A stretch of 64,000 nucleotides of DNA from Sorangium cellulosum (GCF_002950945.1 NZ_CP012673.1:186001-250000); one strand, 5' to 3'; positions 17,777 to 26,890 are shown, numbered from the stretch's first letter. Numbers and translations are program-made. The notes: generated by a model from the sequence alone, not told the origin.

Positions 17777-19825
17777 TCAGCGGGAGAGCTCGACCTCGTA
17801 GCGGGCAAACGTCCGCCGGAAGGCGCGCGGGAGGTCGAGGTCCCACGCCGCGTCCTCGAGGCACCGGCGGACGGGCGCCGCGGCCGCGCCGTCGCTGCCC
17901 GCGAGCTGGATCGAGGGGACGTCGACCACCTCGTCGACGGTGGTCTCGAGGCTGACGCGCGCGCTCGCCGGGCCCGCGGGGCAGCGCGCGAACGCCTGGC
18001 CCAGCGCGGCGCGGAGGAAGCCGGCATGGTCGAAGCCATCGCTGGCTCCTCGACCGATGCCGATGCCGGAGAGGCGCCCGCTGCCGCTGCCGAAGCCCAT
18101 GCCGGAGCCGCTCCAGTCGAGGCCCTCGGTCGAGGGACGCACGCCCGGCTCGATCGCGAGGTAACTCGTCACCGGGGAAACCGCCCCGCCGCGGAAGGCG
18201 AGCACGGTCATCTCCGGCTCGGTGAGCGAATCGAGGAGCTCCGTGCCGAACACGAGGGCGGACCAGAGCCGGCCGTGGGTCTGGTCCGGCGTGAACACGC
18301 GCCGCACGGGCCGCGCCCAGAGCTCGCCGGTCAACACGGCTTCCGCGACAGGCGCCTCGTGCAGGCCACGGAACTCGAGGCCTTCGCCCTCGGGCAGCTG
18401 CTCGCCGAAGCCGAGCTCCGAGGGGTCGAGTCCGGGCAGCCGCACGTCCAGGTGCTCGATGCGGATGGGGCGAACCCACTCCTCGTAGACGCGGCGCATG
18501 TCGACGGCGTCTGCGGGTTTCTCGCTCGCGGTGGCGGTCCAGACGAGACCTCCGGTCGCGCGCACCGGGGCAGCGAAGGGGTGCTCGTCGTCGCGCGTGA
18601 GATCGGGCGAGCCGGGGGAGGGGAGGCCGACGTGCACGAGGGCGCCGCTCTTGAGGGCGGCGCCGAGGCCCTCGGGGGTGAGCGCGGAGCGGGTGTGGAG
18701 ATCGGTGAGGGCGAGGATGCGGCGGGGGAGGCCGGCGGGGGTCGAGGCGAGCAGGGCGTCGGCCCGGGAGAGGGCGTCGTCGATGCGGCTGCCATTGCGG
18801 CGTTGGAGGACGAGCTTGTCGAGGTCGGCGAGGGCGCGGGCGGCGGGGACGAAGCGGCCATGGCGCGGGTGGACCTCGCGGTCGAAGGTGAGGACCTCGA
18901 CGAGGGCGCCGTCGAGATGGGCGAGGTAAGCCCTGGCCGCGGCGAGGGCGGCGGCGCCTTCGTTCTCGCGCAGCGAGCGCGAGCTGTCGAGGAGGACGAC
19001 GACGCGCGCGTTGCGCGGCGGCTCGGAGAGGTGAGCCGGGGCGTCGATGCGGAGGGCGACGAGCTCGCGGCCGCTGCCGAGGGGCGACGAGGAGAAGGCG
19101 CCATCGAGGGCGAGTGACGGGCGAGGGGCGAGGGCGAGGTCGGTCTCGTCCTGCGCGAGCTGGAAGGTCGCGCCGGGCGAGATGGGTTTGCCGTCGAGGA
19201 AGAGGCGATCGCCTGGGCGCACCGCCGAGACGATGACGGTGGCGGCGAGGGTCTCGGTCCCGACGCGCGGAAGGGAGAGGTGATGCCGGCCCTCGCGGTA
19301 GGTCGTGGGCATGCGGAGGGTGTACTCGACGGTCTTCGGCTGGCCGGGCGCGCATGGGAAGACCTGGAGGGCGAGGGTCTCCTGCGAGCGCCACGAGAGG
19401 AGTGCGGGATCTTTGGGGTAGAAACCTCCGATTCCGGTCAGCTCCCTGTACTTCTCGGCGGCGGCCTCGGCTTCCATGAGGTCTCCGCGGAACCAGAACG
19501 GCTGTCCGTTCTTGAGGCCGAGCGATGCGAGGCCGGTCGCGACCGCGCGTTGCGGGAGATCCAGCATGAAGATGGCCTGATCGTGGCGGGGACCGCCGTT
19601 GTGGACGGTGCGCTGGACGACGAGCTCGGCGTGGCCGCGGTCGAGGCGGAGCGCGATGCGGTGTTCCTTCTCGACGAGGGCTTCGGAGCGGGTGCCCTCG
19701 ACCGTGTCGGCGCGGGAGCTCGCGGGGACGAGCTGGAGCGCAGAGCCGGCGAGACACCCGGCCAGGAGGACACGCGCGCGGAGGGAGGGGCGGGGGGGAG
19801 AGGAGGATGGGGGTCGGGGGAGCAT
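17777..19825 (-). CDS. Secreted VIT/vWA-type protein, paralogue 1
   Basis: 682 residues from ATG 19825. The start is chosen because the paralogue at 20279-22375 begins at the matching place, each with TTGC just before ATG. The N-terminal signal peptide ends near ASSRA. Residues about 40-230 resemble a VIT domain (ALRLDRGHAELVVQRTVHN; PTTYREGRHHLSLPRVG). A vWA-like domain follows with VVVLLDSSRSLRENEG, where the MIDAS keeps Asp-x-Ser-x-Ser but Arg replaces Gly. The C-terminal about 90 residues, with two Cys and a V-x-L-E-T-T strand, recall the AgmX/TonB-like C-terminal domain of myxobacterial proteins. It is probably a periplasmic/outer-surface adhesin or complex component. Confidence 0.85.
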   Translation of the reverse strand: MLPRPPSSSPPRPSLRARVLLAGCLAGSALQLVPASSRADTVEGTRSEALVEKEHRIALRLDRGHAELVVQRTVHNGGPRHDQAIFMLDLPQRAVATGLASLGLKNGQPFWFRGDLMEAEAAAEKYRELTGIGGFYPKDPALLSWRSQETLALQVFPCAPGQPKTVEYTLRMPTTYREGRHHLSLPRVGTETLAATVIVSAVRPGDRLFLDGKPISPGATFQLAQDETDLALAPRPSLALDGAFSSSPLGSGRELVALRIDAPAHLSEPPRNARVVVLLDSSRSLRENEGAAALAAARAYLAHLDGALVEVLTFDREVHPRHGRFVPAARALADLDKLVLQRRNGSRIDDALSRADALLASTPAGLPRRILALTDLHTRSALTPEGLGAALKSGALVHVGLPSPGSPDLTRDDEHPFAAPVRATGGLVWTATASEKPADAVDMRRVYEEWVRPIRIEHLDVRLPGLDPSELGFGEQLPEGEGLEFRGLHEAPVAEAVLTGELWARPVRRVFTPDQTHGRLWSALVFGTELLDSLTEPEMTVLAFRGGAVSPVTSYLAIEPGVRPSTEGLDWSGSGMGFGSGSGRLSGIGIGRGASDGFDHAGFLRAALGQAFARCPAGPASARVSLETTVDEVVDVPSIQLAGSDGAAAAPVRRCLEDAAWDLDLPRAFRRTFARYEVELSR

Positions 19826-19888
19826 GCAATAGGGAATGACAGCCTTGGAAGGCGTGGGTTCCCGTCTGGAGCGCGGTTCGCTCGCCTT

Positions 19889-20213
19889 CTCTCGTCTCTC
19901 GTCTCTCGTCTCTCGTCTCTCGTCTCTCGTCTCTCGTCTCTCGTCTCTCGTCTCTCGTCTCTCGTGAACGTCTTTCGTGAACGTGAACGTGAACGTGGCG
20001 GTGGCGGCATTCGCCACGCGTACAAAAGGCGAGAATGCGAGACGGCATTGTCGAGCACGTTCACGTTCACGTTCACGTTCACGTTCACGAAAGACGTTCA
20101 CGAAGGACGAAGGACGAAGGACGAAAGACGAAGGACGAAGGACGAAGGACGAAAGACGAAAGACGAAAGACGAAAGACGAAGGACGAAAGACGAAAGACG
20201 AAAGACGAAAGGC
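19889..20213. repeat. Heptamer/hexamer arrays forming a large inverted repeat
   Basis: Left arm: 11 exact copies of CTCTCGT (19889-19965), then GTGAAC hexamers (three at 19977-19994). Right arm: five GTTCAC hexamers (20059-20088), then 16 heptamers alternating GAAGGAC and GAAAGAC (20102-20213, last one degenerate). Positions 19962-19997 and 20068-20103 are a perfect 36-bp inverted repeat around a loop of about 70 bases. The flanking heptamers extend the pairing imperfectly at 5-6 of 7 bases. It fills nearly all of the gap between the two tandem VIT/vWA paralogues. Confidence 0.95.
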
Positions 20214-20278
20214 GGGAGGTCGAAGAGCAACGCGGAGGCCGCGTGGCGGCGATACGACAAACACGGATCCGTGTCAGC

Positions 20279-22375
20279 TCAACGCGAGACCTCGATCTCA
20301 TACCGAGCGAACCGCTCCCTGAACCCCCGCGGCAGCGCCAGCCCCCAAGCCGCCTCGCCCAGGCATTCCCGCACCGCCGCCTCCTCGCTCCCCACGAGCT
20401 TGATCTCGGGAACGTCGACCACCTCGTCGATCGTGGTCTCGACGCTGACGCGCGCTCTCTCCGCACCCCCAGGGCATTCACCAAACGCCTTTTCCAGCGC
20501 CCTGCGCAGGAACGCGCGATGGTCGAACGGGTTCCCGCTCCCTGTCGTCCCGGCACGATCGATAATCCCGCAATTGCTGGACCCGTACCCCATCCCTCCT
20601 CCCCCAAGCTCCACGTTCACAGGGCGCACCCCGGGCGCGCTCGCGACATAACTCGTCACGGGCGACACCGCCCCTCCACGGAAGGCGAGCACGGTCATCT
20701 CCGGCTCGGTGAGCGAATCGAGCAGCTCCGTGCCGAGCACGAGCGCGGACCAGAGCCGGCCGTGGGCCTGATCCTGGGTGAACACGCGCCGCACGGGCCG
20801 CGCCCAGAGCTCACCTGTCAGCACCGCTTGCGCAACGTGATCGCTGTGCAGGCGAAGGAGCTTCAGGCCCTCTCCCTCGGGCAGCTGCTCGCCGAAGCCG
20901 AGCTCCGAACGGTCGAACCCGCGCAGCTGCACGCCCAGGTGCTCGATGCGGAGAGGGCGAACCCACTCCTCGTAGACGCGGCGCATCTCGCCGGCGTCTC
21001 CGGGCCTGTCGCTCGCGCGCGCCGTCCAGACGAGGCCTCCGGTCGCGCGCACCGGGGCAGCGAAGGGATTCCCTTCGTCGCGCGCGAGGCTCGGCGAGCC
21101 CGTGGCGGGGACGCCGATGTGCACGAGGGCGCCGCTCTTGAGGGCGGCGCCGAGGCGCTCGGGGGTGAGCGCGGAGCGGGTGTGGAGATCGGTGAGGGCG
21201 AGGATGCGGCGAGGGAGGCCCGTGGGGGTCGCGGCGAGCAGGGCGTCGGCGCGGGCGAGGGCGTCGTCGATGCGGCTGCCGTTGCGGCGGTGGAGGACGA
21301 GCTTGTCGAGGTCGGCGAGGGCGCGGGCGGCGGGGACGAAGCGGCCATGGCGCGGGTGGACCTCGCGGTCGAAGGTGAGGACCTCGACGAGGGAGCCGTC
21401 GAGATGGGCGAGGTAGGCCCTGGCCGCGGCGAGGGCGGCGGCGCCTTCGCTCTCGCGCAGCGAGCGCGAGGCGTCGAGCAGGACGACGACGCGCGCGTTG
21501 CGCGGCGGCTCGGAGAGGCGGGCCGGGGCGTTGATTCGGAGGGCGACGAGCTCGCGGCCGCTGCCGAGGGGCGACGAAGAGAAGGCGCCGTCGAGGGCGA
21601 GTGACGGGCGAGGGGCGAGGGCGAGGTCGGTCTCGTCCTGCGCGAGCTGGAAGGTCGCGCCGGGCGAGATGGGTTTGCCGTCGAGGAAGAGGCGATCGCC
21701 TGGGCGCGCCGCCGAGACGATGACGGTGGCGGCGAGGGTCTTGGTCCCGACGCGCGGAAGGGAGAGGTGATGGCGGCCCTCGCGGTAGGTCGTGGGCATG
21801 CGGAGGGTGTACTCGACGGTCTTCGGCTGGCCGGGCGCGCACGGGAAGACCTGAAGCGCAAGGAAGCTCTGCGACCGCCACGAGAGCAGCGCAGAATCGC
21901 TGGAGGGTTGCACCCCCGTGCTGCCGGCGAGCCCGTGGTACCTCGCGGCCGCGGCCTCGGCCTCCATGAGGTCTCCGCGGAACCAGAACGGCTGTCCGCT
22001 CTTGAGGCCCAGCGAGGCGAGCCCGGTCGCGACCGCGCCTTGCGGTAGGTTCAGCAGGAAGACGGCCTGCTCACGGCGAGCGCCGCCGTTGTGGACGGTG
22101 CGCTGCACGACGAGCTCGGCGTGCCCGCGGTCGAGGCGAAGCGCGATGTGATGTCCCTTTTCGACGAGGGCAGTCGTGTGGGTGCCCTCGACGGCGTCGA
22201 GGCCGTCGGCCCGGGCGCCTGCGGCGCCGAGCAGCAGCGCCGCGCCGGCGACGCTGCCCGCGAGGACGGCGCCGCCGAGGCGAGGGGAGGGCGCCAGGGC
22301 GGCGACGGCCGCGGCCGCCGGCCGAACGGCTGGACGGCGCGGGCGCGGGCGCGATGGAGTGCGGCCGGTGAACAT
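20279..22375 (-). CDS. Secreted VIT/vWA-type protein, paralogue 2
   Basis: 698 residues from ATG 22375. Same architecture as paralogue 1 and about three-quarters identical in the core: signal peptide ending near GARA, VIT-like domain, vWA-like domain with VVVLLDASRSLRESEG (modified MIDAS), and the C-terminal AgmX/TonB-like tail ending RFARYEIEVSR. The proteins differ most in the signal peptide, in the 40 residues after the first Arg-rich block and in the Gly-rich stretch before the tail. Both are on the minus strand; the repeat structure separates them by about 450 bases. Diverged tails suggest division of labour and not a recent duplication. Confidence 0.85.
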   Translation of the reverse strand: MFTGRTPSRPRPRRPAVRPAAAAVAALAPSPRLGGAVLAGSVAGAALLLGAAGARADGLDAVEGTHTTALVEKGHHIALRLDRGHAELVVQRTVHNGGARREQAVFLLNLPQGAVATGLASLGLKSGQPFWFRGDLMEAEAAAARYHGLAGSTGVQPSSDSALLSWRSQSFLALQVFPCAPGQPKTVEYTLRMPTTYREGRHHLSLPRVGTKTLAATVIVSAARPGDRLFLDGKPISPGATFQLAQDETDLALAPRPSLALDGAFSSSPLGSGRELVALRINAPARLSEPPRNARVVVLLDASRSLRESEGAAALAAARAYLAHLDGSLVEVLTFDREVHPRHGRFVPAARALADLDKLVLHRRNGSRIDDALARADALLAATPTGLPRRILALTDLHTRSALTPERLGAALKSGALVHIGVPATGSPSLARDEGNPFAAPVRATGGLVWTARASDRPGDAGEMRRVYEEWVRPLRIEHLGVQLRGFDRSELGFGEQLPEGEGLKLLRLHSDHVAQAVLTGELWARPVRRVFTQDQAHGRLWSALVLGTELLDSLTEPEMTVLAFRGGAVSPVTSYVASAPGVRPVNVELGGGGMGYGSSNCGIIDRAGTTGSGNPFDHRAFLRRALEKAFGECPGGAERARVSVETTIDEVVDVPEIKLVGSEEAAVRECLGEAAWGLALPRGFRERFARYEIEVSR

Positions 22376-22690
22376 GCAACGGGAGCGACACCACGCCGCT
22401 GCGAGGGTTCCCGCACCGAGGACGAACACGGCGGTGCTCGGGAAGGCCAATGTCAGCGCTGGGAAGGCTCACCTTCGCCTGCGTTGAGGTGGAAAATTAT
22501 CTCTGGTGTTCACGCGAGGCCAGCGCAGGCGTGAGATCGCGAGACACGATCGTGCCGCAGGGTAGCTTGACGCGGCCGTGCGCCTCGCCAAGGTACCCGC
22601 GATGGCGCGCGCCGCCGCTCGGGTCGACGTTGCTCCGTTGTCTTCCGGCTGCTCGCGCGCATGGAACGGAACGAGCGAAGGAGGTCACCG
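22376..22690. other. Intergenic region, no gene seen
   Basis: 315 bases between the divergent VIT/vWA paralogue 2 and the BNR-repeat gene. It must carry both promoters. An AT-richer patch near 22490-22500 (GTGGAAAATTATCTC) is the only promoter-like composition. No dyad or RNA gene was recognised. Confidence 0.4.
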
Positions 22691-23659
22691 ATGAGCGCGA
22701 TCCTGGTGGGAACAGAGCACGGCATCCACGTCATCGCCGCACCTCCGTCCGAGTCGAGCGGAGCAGGCCGGGCGCCGGCGGACGCCTTCCAGGGACGTTC
22801 CATCCACGCGCTCGTGCGAGGCGGCGCGCTCGCCGACGGCGACGGGGCGATCTGGGCCCTGGTCGACGGCCGCGAGATCTGGCGCGTCGAGCGCACCGAG
22901 GCTGGCCTCGCCACGGCGCTGGTCGCGGCGTCGCAGGCGCCGGATCTCCGCTGCCTGCATCCTTGGAACGACGTGCTCCTCGCGGGCGCGGCCGGCGCGC
23001 ACCTGCTCCGGCTCCAGGACGGGGAGCTGCATCTGGTGCAGCCCTTCGAGTCCGTCGAGGGCCGGGAGACCTGGGGCACGCCCTGGGGCGCCCCGCCGGA
23101 CGTCCGCTCGATCGCGTCGAGCGCCGACGGGACGCTCTACGTCAACGTGCACGTGGGCGGCGTCGTGCGCTCCGACGACGAGGGCCAGAGCTTCCTCCCC
23201 ACGCTGCCCGTCGACGTGGACGTCCACCAGGTGGTCGTCCCGCCGTCGTCCCGCGCGCGCGTCGTCGCCGCCACCGGGATGCAGGGGCTCGCCGAGAGCA
23301 CGGACCACGGCCGCACCTGGGAGTACTTCACCGACGGGATGCACGCCACCTACTGCCGCGCCGTGACGGTCGCGGACGGCACGGTGCTGGTGTCCTGCTC
23401 GCGCGGCCCGAGCGGCAAGGAGGCCGCCCTCTACCGCCGTCCGCTCGGCGCGCCGCGCGCCGTCGTGTTCGAGCACGTCCGCGAGGGCGTGCCCGAGTGG
23501 CACGACGACAACATCGACACCGGCTGCCTGGACTCGATCTACACGAGGGTGGCGTACGGGACCTCGAGCGGCGAGGTGTTCTGGTCGGAGGACGCCGGCA
23601 GGAGCTTCCGCCGCGCCGCGAGCGGGCTGCCGGGGATCCGCGCGGTCCTGATCCTCTGA
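22691..23659 (+). CDS. BNR/Asp-box beta-propeller protein
   Basis: 322 residues. The start is set by an ideal AAGGAGG at 22678-22684. No signal peptide, so probably cytoplasmic. At least three Asp-box-like repeats are visible: SDDEGQSFLP, STDHGRTWEYF and SEDAGRSFRR, the hallmark of sialidase/VPS10-type propellers. Related proteins are annotated as exo-alpha-sialidase or glycosyl hydrolase, but catalytic Arg/Glu/Tyr residues cannot be assigned, so enzymatic activity is not supported. Confidence 0.85.
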   Translation: MSAILVGTEHGIHVIAAPPSESSGAGRAPADAFQGRSIHALVRGGALADGDGAIWALVDGREIWRVERTEAGLATALVAASQAPDLRCLHPWNDVLLAGAAGAHLLRLQDGELHLVQPFESVEGRETWGTPWGAPPDVRSIASSADGTLYVNVHVGGVVRSDDEGQSFLPTLPVDVDVHQVVVPPSSRARVVAATGMQGLAESTDHGRTWEYFTDGMHATYCRAVTVADGTVLVSCSRGPSGKEAALYRRPLGAPRAVVFEHVREGVPEWHDDNIDTGCLDSIYTRVAYGTSSGEVFWSEDAGRSFRRAASGLPGIRAVLIL

Positions 23660-23768
23660 GCCGCTGCACAGACAGACGCCGGTTTCAGCGTGTCAGAAAT
23701 CCCGCCAGGATTCCGGTGCGGGGGCGAACCGTCGCGAAGCGTCGCTTTCCCCGGAGTTTCAGTGGGGC

Positions 23769-24017
23769 ATGACGACGGATCGACCCCCCTCGGACGGCAT
23801 GGACCCAACCCCGGCCCAACCGGCGAGCGTGGGGCTCGGTGAGCTCGCGACGGTCGATCCCTCCCCCCGGATCGCCGTGGTTGCCTCGCTCGCCGGCATC
23901 CTGAGCCGCGCCGTCGCCCTCGGGGATGGCGAGGCGGCCCGGGTGGTTCACGAGGCCATCGGCCGGCTGCTCGGCCTCGATCCAGCAGCGGGGGGACGAG
24001 CAGGCTCGCGCCAGTAG
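23769..24017 (+). CDS. Small hypothetical protein next to integrase remnant
   Basis: 82 residues: a Pro-rich N-terminus, then an amphipathic helical segment (PRIAVVASLAGILSRAVALG and EAARVVHEAIGRLLGL). The ATG at 23769 lies 5 bases after GGGG. It ends about 140 bases before the integrase-like remains, so it may be a companion gene of that element. No family recognised. Confidence 0.45.
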   Translation: MTTDRPPSDGMDPTPAQPASVGLGELATVDPSPRIAVVASLAGILSRAVALGDGEAARVVHEAIGRLLGLDPAAGGRAGSRQ

Positions 24018-24159
24018 CAAAGCCTGCCGCCGCCGGGGGTGGTCTTCGCGGACCCGCACCGCGTTGGCGAGCAGCAGGCGCCGTCCCCCCCACGGACCCG
24101 TCGAGGCGCGCGACCTGCTGGAGCAGCGTAAGCGCCCGAGCTCGCCGGGCGCCTGCTCG

Positions 24160-24752
24160 CCGCCGGGCAGATCGTGGTCGGCGTGCCGCTGCTGGAGCAG
24201 GCTGCCGCGCGCGAGGGGACCGCGCTCCGCGATGTCCGGCTCGCGATCGACCAGCTGTGCAAGGGCGAGGCGCGTCCCCGCTCATCCGGGGACACCACCT
24301 TCGCCGAGTTCGCTGAGCGGGTGCTATCTGGCCAGCTTGCCGAGCAGTACCCGCTGCATGTGAAACCACTTCGACATCCGGAACAGTACCGACATAAGCC
24401 GAATCATGTTCTGGGAGTGCTCGGCCCCGTCCCTCTTCCTCGCTTCACGGTCGATCACGCGGATCGCGCAGTCTCTATGTTGCCGGCACATCTTGAGGCT
24501 GAGGCATCGCAAAAGTTATTCACCGGATACTCGCGCTCGCGACCTATCCGGCGCGTATCATCGCCAACAATCCGTTGCCACGTGGATGTGTTCCCAAGGC
24601 GGACAACAACAAGGCCAAAAGCCCTCTATACCCCGACGAGGACAAGCGTCTCATGGCTGCGTTGGATATTCGACTGTCTTATCGGATCTATTACGGGTTT
24701 CTGATCCGTGAGGGGATGCGTGCAGACGAAGCTGGCAGGCTGGAGCGCTCAT
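24160..24752 (+). pseudogene. Degenerate tyrosine recombinase/integrase
   Basis: Two frames together read like the N-terminal and early catalytic part of a site-specific integrase. First comes TFAEFAERVLSGQLAEQYP...RFTVDHADRAVSMLPAHL (to about 24500). After a one-base shift comes HRILALATYPARIIANNPLP, then LYPDEDKRLMAALD and YYGFLIREGMRADEA, the region leading to the first catalytic Arg. Similarity stops at about 24750, exactly where the LacI gene ends on the other strand, so the catalytic C-terminus is gone. No attachment sites could be identified. Confidence 0.72.
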
Positions 24753-25810
24753 CGGTTCCGGGGGACCGCGGCGGTGCTCTTGCGCAAGACCAGCTCGGCC
24801 TCGACCACGACGCGCGAGCAGGAGCGGCGGCCGCTCTCGATCTGCCCGAGCAGCAAGTGGAGGCACCTGCGCCCCAGCTCGGAGAAGTCCTGGCGGACGG
24901 TGGTGAGCGGCGGCGTGAAGTAGGCCGCCTCCGGGATGTCGTCGAAGCCGACGATGCTGATGTCCCGCGGCACCGCGCGTCCGATCTCGTGGAGGTAGCG
25001 GAGCACGCCCAGCGCCATCTGGTCGTTGGCCACGAACACGGCGGTGACGCCTGGCGTGCGCGAGAGCTGCGGGGCGAGCTCGTAGCCCGAGCGTGCGCTC
25101 CAGTCGCCGCGCAGGAGAGGCGGCGGCTCGACGCCCGCGGCCTCCAGCGTCGAACGCCAGCCGTCGATGCGCTGCTCGGCCTCGAGCGAGTCGATCGAAC
25201 CGGCGATGTGCCACACCGTCCGGTGACCCAGGTCGAGGAGATGGCGCGTCGCGGCCGCCGCGCCGCCGTGCTGCTCGACGGCGACCACCGGGACCGAATC
25301 GTCCGGCCCCCCCTCGACGGCGACCACCGGCACGTCGGAGGTGACGTGGCGGAGCGCGTCCACCGCCGACCGCAGCGGGGCGATGACCATGATGCCGTCG
25401 GCGCCCTGATCGCACAGCCCGTTCACCGCATCCACCACCGGCGCGCGGCTGAGCGATTTCAGGCTGACGACGCTGACGCCGTACCCGGCGTCGTGCGCCG
25501 CCGTCTCGAGCCCGTGGAGCGTCGACGCCGGGCCGTAGTGCGTCGTGTCGAAGCTGACCACGCCGAGCGTCCGCGAGCGCCCGGTGACGAGCGCCTGCGC
25601 CACGGAGCTCGGGCGGTAGTCGAGCTGGCGGATCGCGTCGAGCACGCGCTCCCGCGTGTCGGGATGCACGTGGGGGTTGTCGTGCAGGACCCGCGAGACC
25701 GTCTGGTACGAGACGCCGGCGAGCTTGGCCACATCGACCATGACCGCGGCCCGGCGCCCGCCTCTCTTGATGCGCCGCTCGGGAGGAGAGTTGCCGTCCA
25801 TCGGGGCCAA
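24749..25810 (-). CDS. LacI-family transcriptional regulator
   Basis: 353 residues; ATG at 25810 or 25801. The N-terminal HTH contains VDVAKLAGVSYQTVSRVLHDNPHV and the hinge RPSSVAQALVTGRSRTLGVV. The ligand domain has the usual GADGIMVIAP, GHRTVWHIAG, VFVANDQMALGVL and SIVGFDDIPEAAYF blocks. It probably senses a sugar and represses carbohydrate genes, none of which lie alongside. About 70 bases of its 5' end are repeated immediately upstream. Confidence 0.95.
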   Translation of the reverse strand: MAPMDGNSPPERRIKRGGRRAAVMVDVAKLAGVSYQTVSRVLHDNPHVHPDTRERVLDAIRQLDYRPSSVAQALVTGRSRTLGVVSFDTTHYGPASTLHGLETAAHDAGYGVSVVSLKSLSRAPVVDAVNGLCDQGADGIMVIAPLRSAVDALRHVTSDVPVVAVEGGPDDSVPVVAVEQHGGAAAATRHLLDLGHRTVWHIAGSIDSLEAEQRIDGWRSTLEAAGVEPPPLLRGDWSARSGYELAPQLSRTPGVTAVFVANDQMALGVLRYLHEIGRAVPRDISIVGFDDIPEAAYFTPPLTTVRQDFSELGRRCLHLLLGQIESGRRSCSRVVVEAELVLRKSTAAVPRNR

Positions 25811-25842
25811 GCTTAGTCGCGCGCGGGGCGAATGGTATCGAC

Positions 25843-25917
25843 ATCCACCACGACCGCGCCCCGGCGCCCGCCTCTCTTGATGCGCCGCTCGAGCGGAGCC
25901 TTGCCATTGGCCGGGCC
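25843..25917 (-). repeat. Partial duplicate of the LacI gene 5' end
   Basis: About 70 bases match 25741-25808 closely, with an uninterrupted block of about 30 bases around CCTCTCTTGATGCGCCGCTC. On the minus strand it reads LERRIKRGGRRGAVVVDVDT, the counterpart of PERRIKRGGRRAAVMVDVAK, then stops matching before the recognition helix. It is a 5' remnant of a second copy or of a tandem duplication. Confidence 0.78.
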
Positions 25918-26033
25918 CGATCTCGGCGGCGGAGGGGCGGATCGGTGTGAACGTCCCCGGTCGGGCCTCGTCCCTCCGGCTTTGCCCTGAGCGGGTCGTC
26001 AGCCGCCGGTGGTCGCGCCGCTCGCCTCGATCC

Positions 26034-26190
26034 GGACACGATCAGCCCCCGTACGCGTCGGCGACCCAACTCGCACCTGCCTTTCTTCCGCGTCGCCGAC
26101 GGGCGCTTCTGCGAGCACTGGGACGTACTGCGGGACCTCCCGGCCGACGCGCCGAACTCCCGCGGCGCTCCCTGTCCCCAGGGCGTGGTC
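26034..26190 (+). pseudogene. C-terminal fragment of a SnoaL/NTF2-like protein
   Basis: The frame HLPFFRVADGRFCEHWDVLRD...PADAPNSRG is the typical last strand and tail of SnoaL-like/nuclear-transport-factor-2-fold proteins (FRxxDGKIxEHWDVLQ). No start or preceding strands are found upstream, and other frames are shifted. A broken leftover. Confidence 0.6.
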
Positions 26191-26246
26191 CGATGCGCGT
26201 CGCCGGCAACCCGGTCGCATGATCTTCGGTCGCAGCGAGCTGCGCG

Positions 26247-26879
26247 CTACCCCGGCTTCTTCGTCACGATGAACGCAACCATCCCCCCAGCACCAACCTC
26301 CCTCTCCTCGATCTCGACGAACCCTACCTCGCGCATCTCGCGGAGGATCGTCTCGCGATCGTAGACATAGACGACCGGCGCCATCCCGAACCAGCGCAGT
26401 ACCGTGATGATCGCGCCGTAAGGTACCCAGGTGCTGCCGAGGCAGACGTTGGACGAGATGAACGAGCCACCGGGCTTGAGGAGGTCGAAGATTGTCTTGA
26501 GGGTGCGCCTCCGATCGGGGACGAGGTGGAGGATGGAGTAAGCCCAGGCGCTGTCGAAGTGCTCGGACTCATACGGAGCACGTCCATCGAGCGTGCCCTG
26601 GCGAAAGGTGACGTTGGTCGCGCCTTGGACCTGCTTCTTCTGGTTGGCGATGCGGATCATCTCGGACGAGAGGTCCATCGCGTGGATGTGGCCGGCGAAC
26701 GGCGACATCTCCAGGGCGAGCGAGCCGGTGCCGCAGCCGATCTCGAGGACTGTCGAGCCCGGGCGCAGGTGCTCGCGGGTGATGGCCTTCTTGCGCTCGA
26801 AGGCCGTGACGTTCCCCACCGGCTTGGCGGCGTACTTCTCGGCGATACCGTCCCAGAACTTGGCCTCGGTGCTCATCAT
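26247..26879 (-). CDS. Class I SAM-dependent methyltransferase
   Basis: 210 residues from ATG 26879 (a second ATG follows directly). Motif I is VLEIGCGTGSLALEM; motif II-like acidic end HAMDLSSEMIRIA; then GTLDGRAPYESEHFDSAWAYSILHLV and LLKPGGSFISS. This is the Methyltransf_11/25 ubiquinone-biosynthesis-like fold. A hydrophobic C-terminal segment (VPYGAIITVLRWFGMAPVVYVY) is typical of UbiE-like relatives. The acceptor substrate is unknown. It lies 11 bases after a deleted LysR gene on the same strand. Confidence 0.9.
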   Translation of the reverse strand: MMSTEAKFWDGIAEKYAAKPVGNVTAFERKKAITREHLRPGSTVLEIGCGTGSLALEMSPFAGHIHAMDLSSEMIRIANQKKQVQGATNVTFRQGTLDGRAPYESEHFDSAWAYSILHLVPDRRRTLKTIFDLLKPGGSFISSNVCLGSTWVPYGAIITVLRWFGMAPVVYVYDRETILREMREVGFVEIEEREVGAGGMVAFIVTKKPG

Positions 26880-26890
26880 GGTCGACGATT

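Noticed and set aside
19889..20213. CRISPR-like array
   Set aside because: Units are 6-7 bases, contiguous, without spacers; no cas genes nearby.
19826..20260. N-terminal extension of VIT/vWA paralogue 1 through the repeats, giving periodic FVFRLSS-like peptides
   Set aside because: The frame is open only because the units contain no stop. The paralogue starts at the equivalent of 19825 and a signal peptide follows that ATG.
22691..23659. Sialidase enzyme
   Set aside because: Only Asp-box repeats are visible; no catalytic arginine triad or nucleophile could be assigned, and there is no signal peptide.
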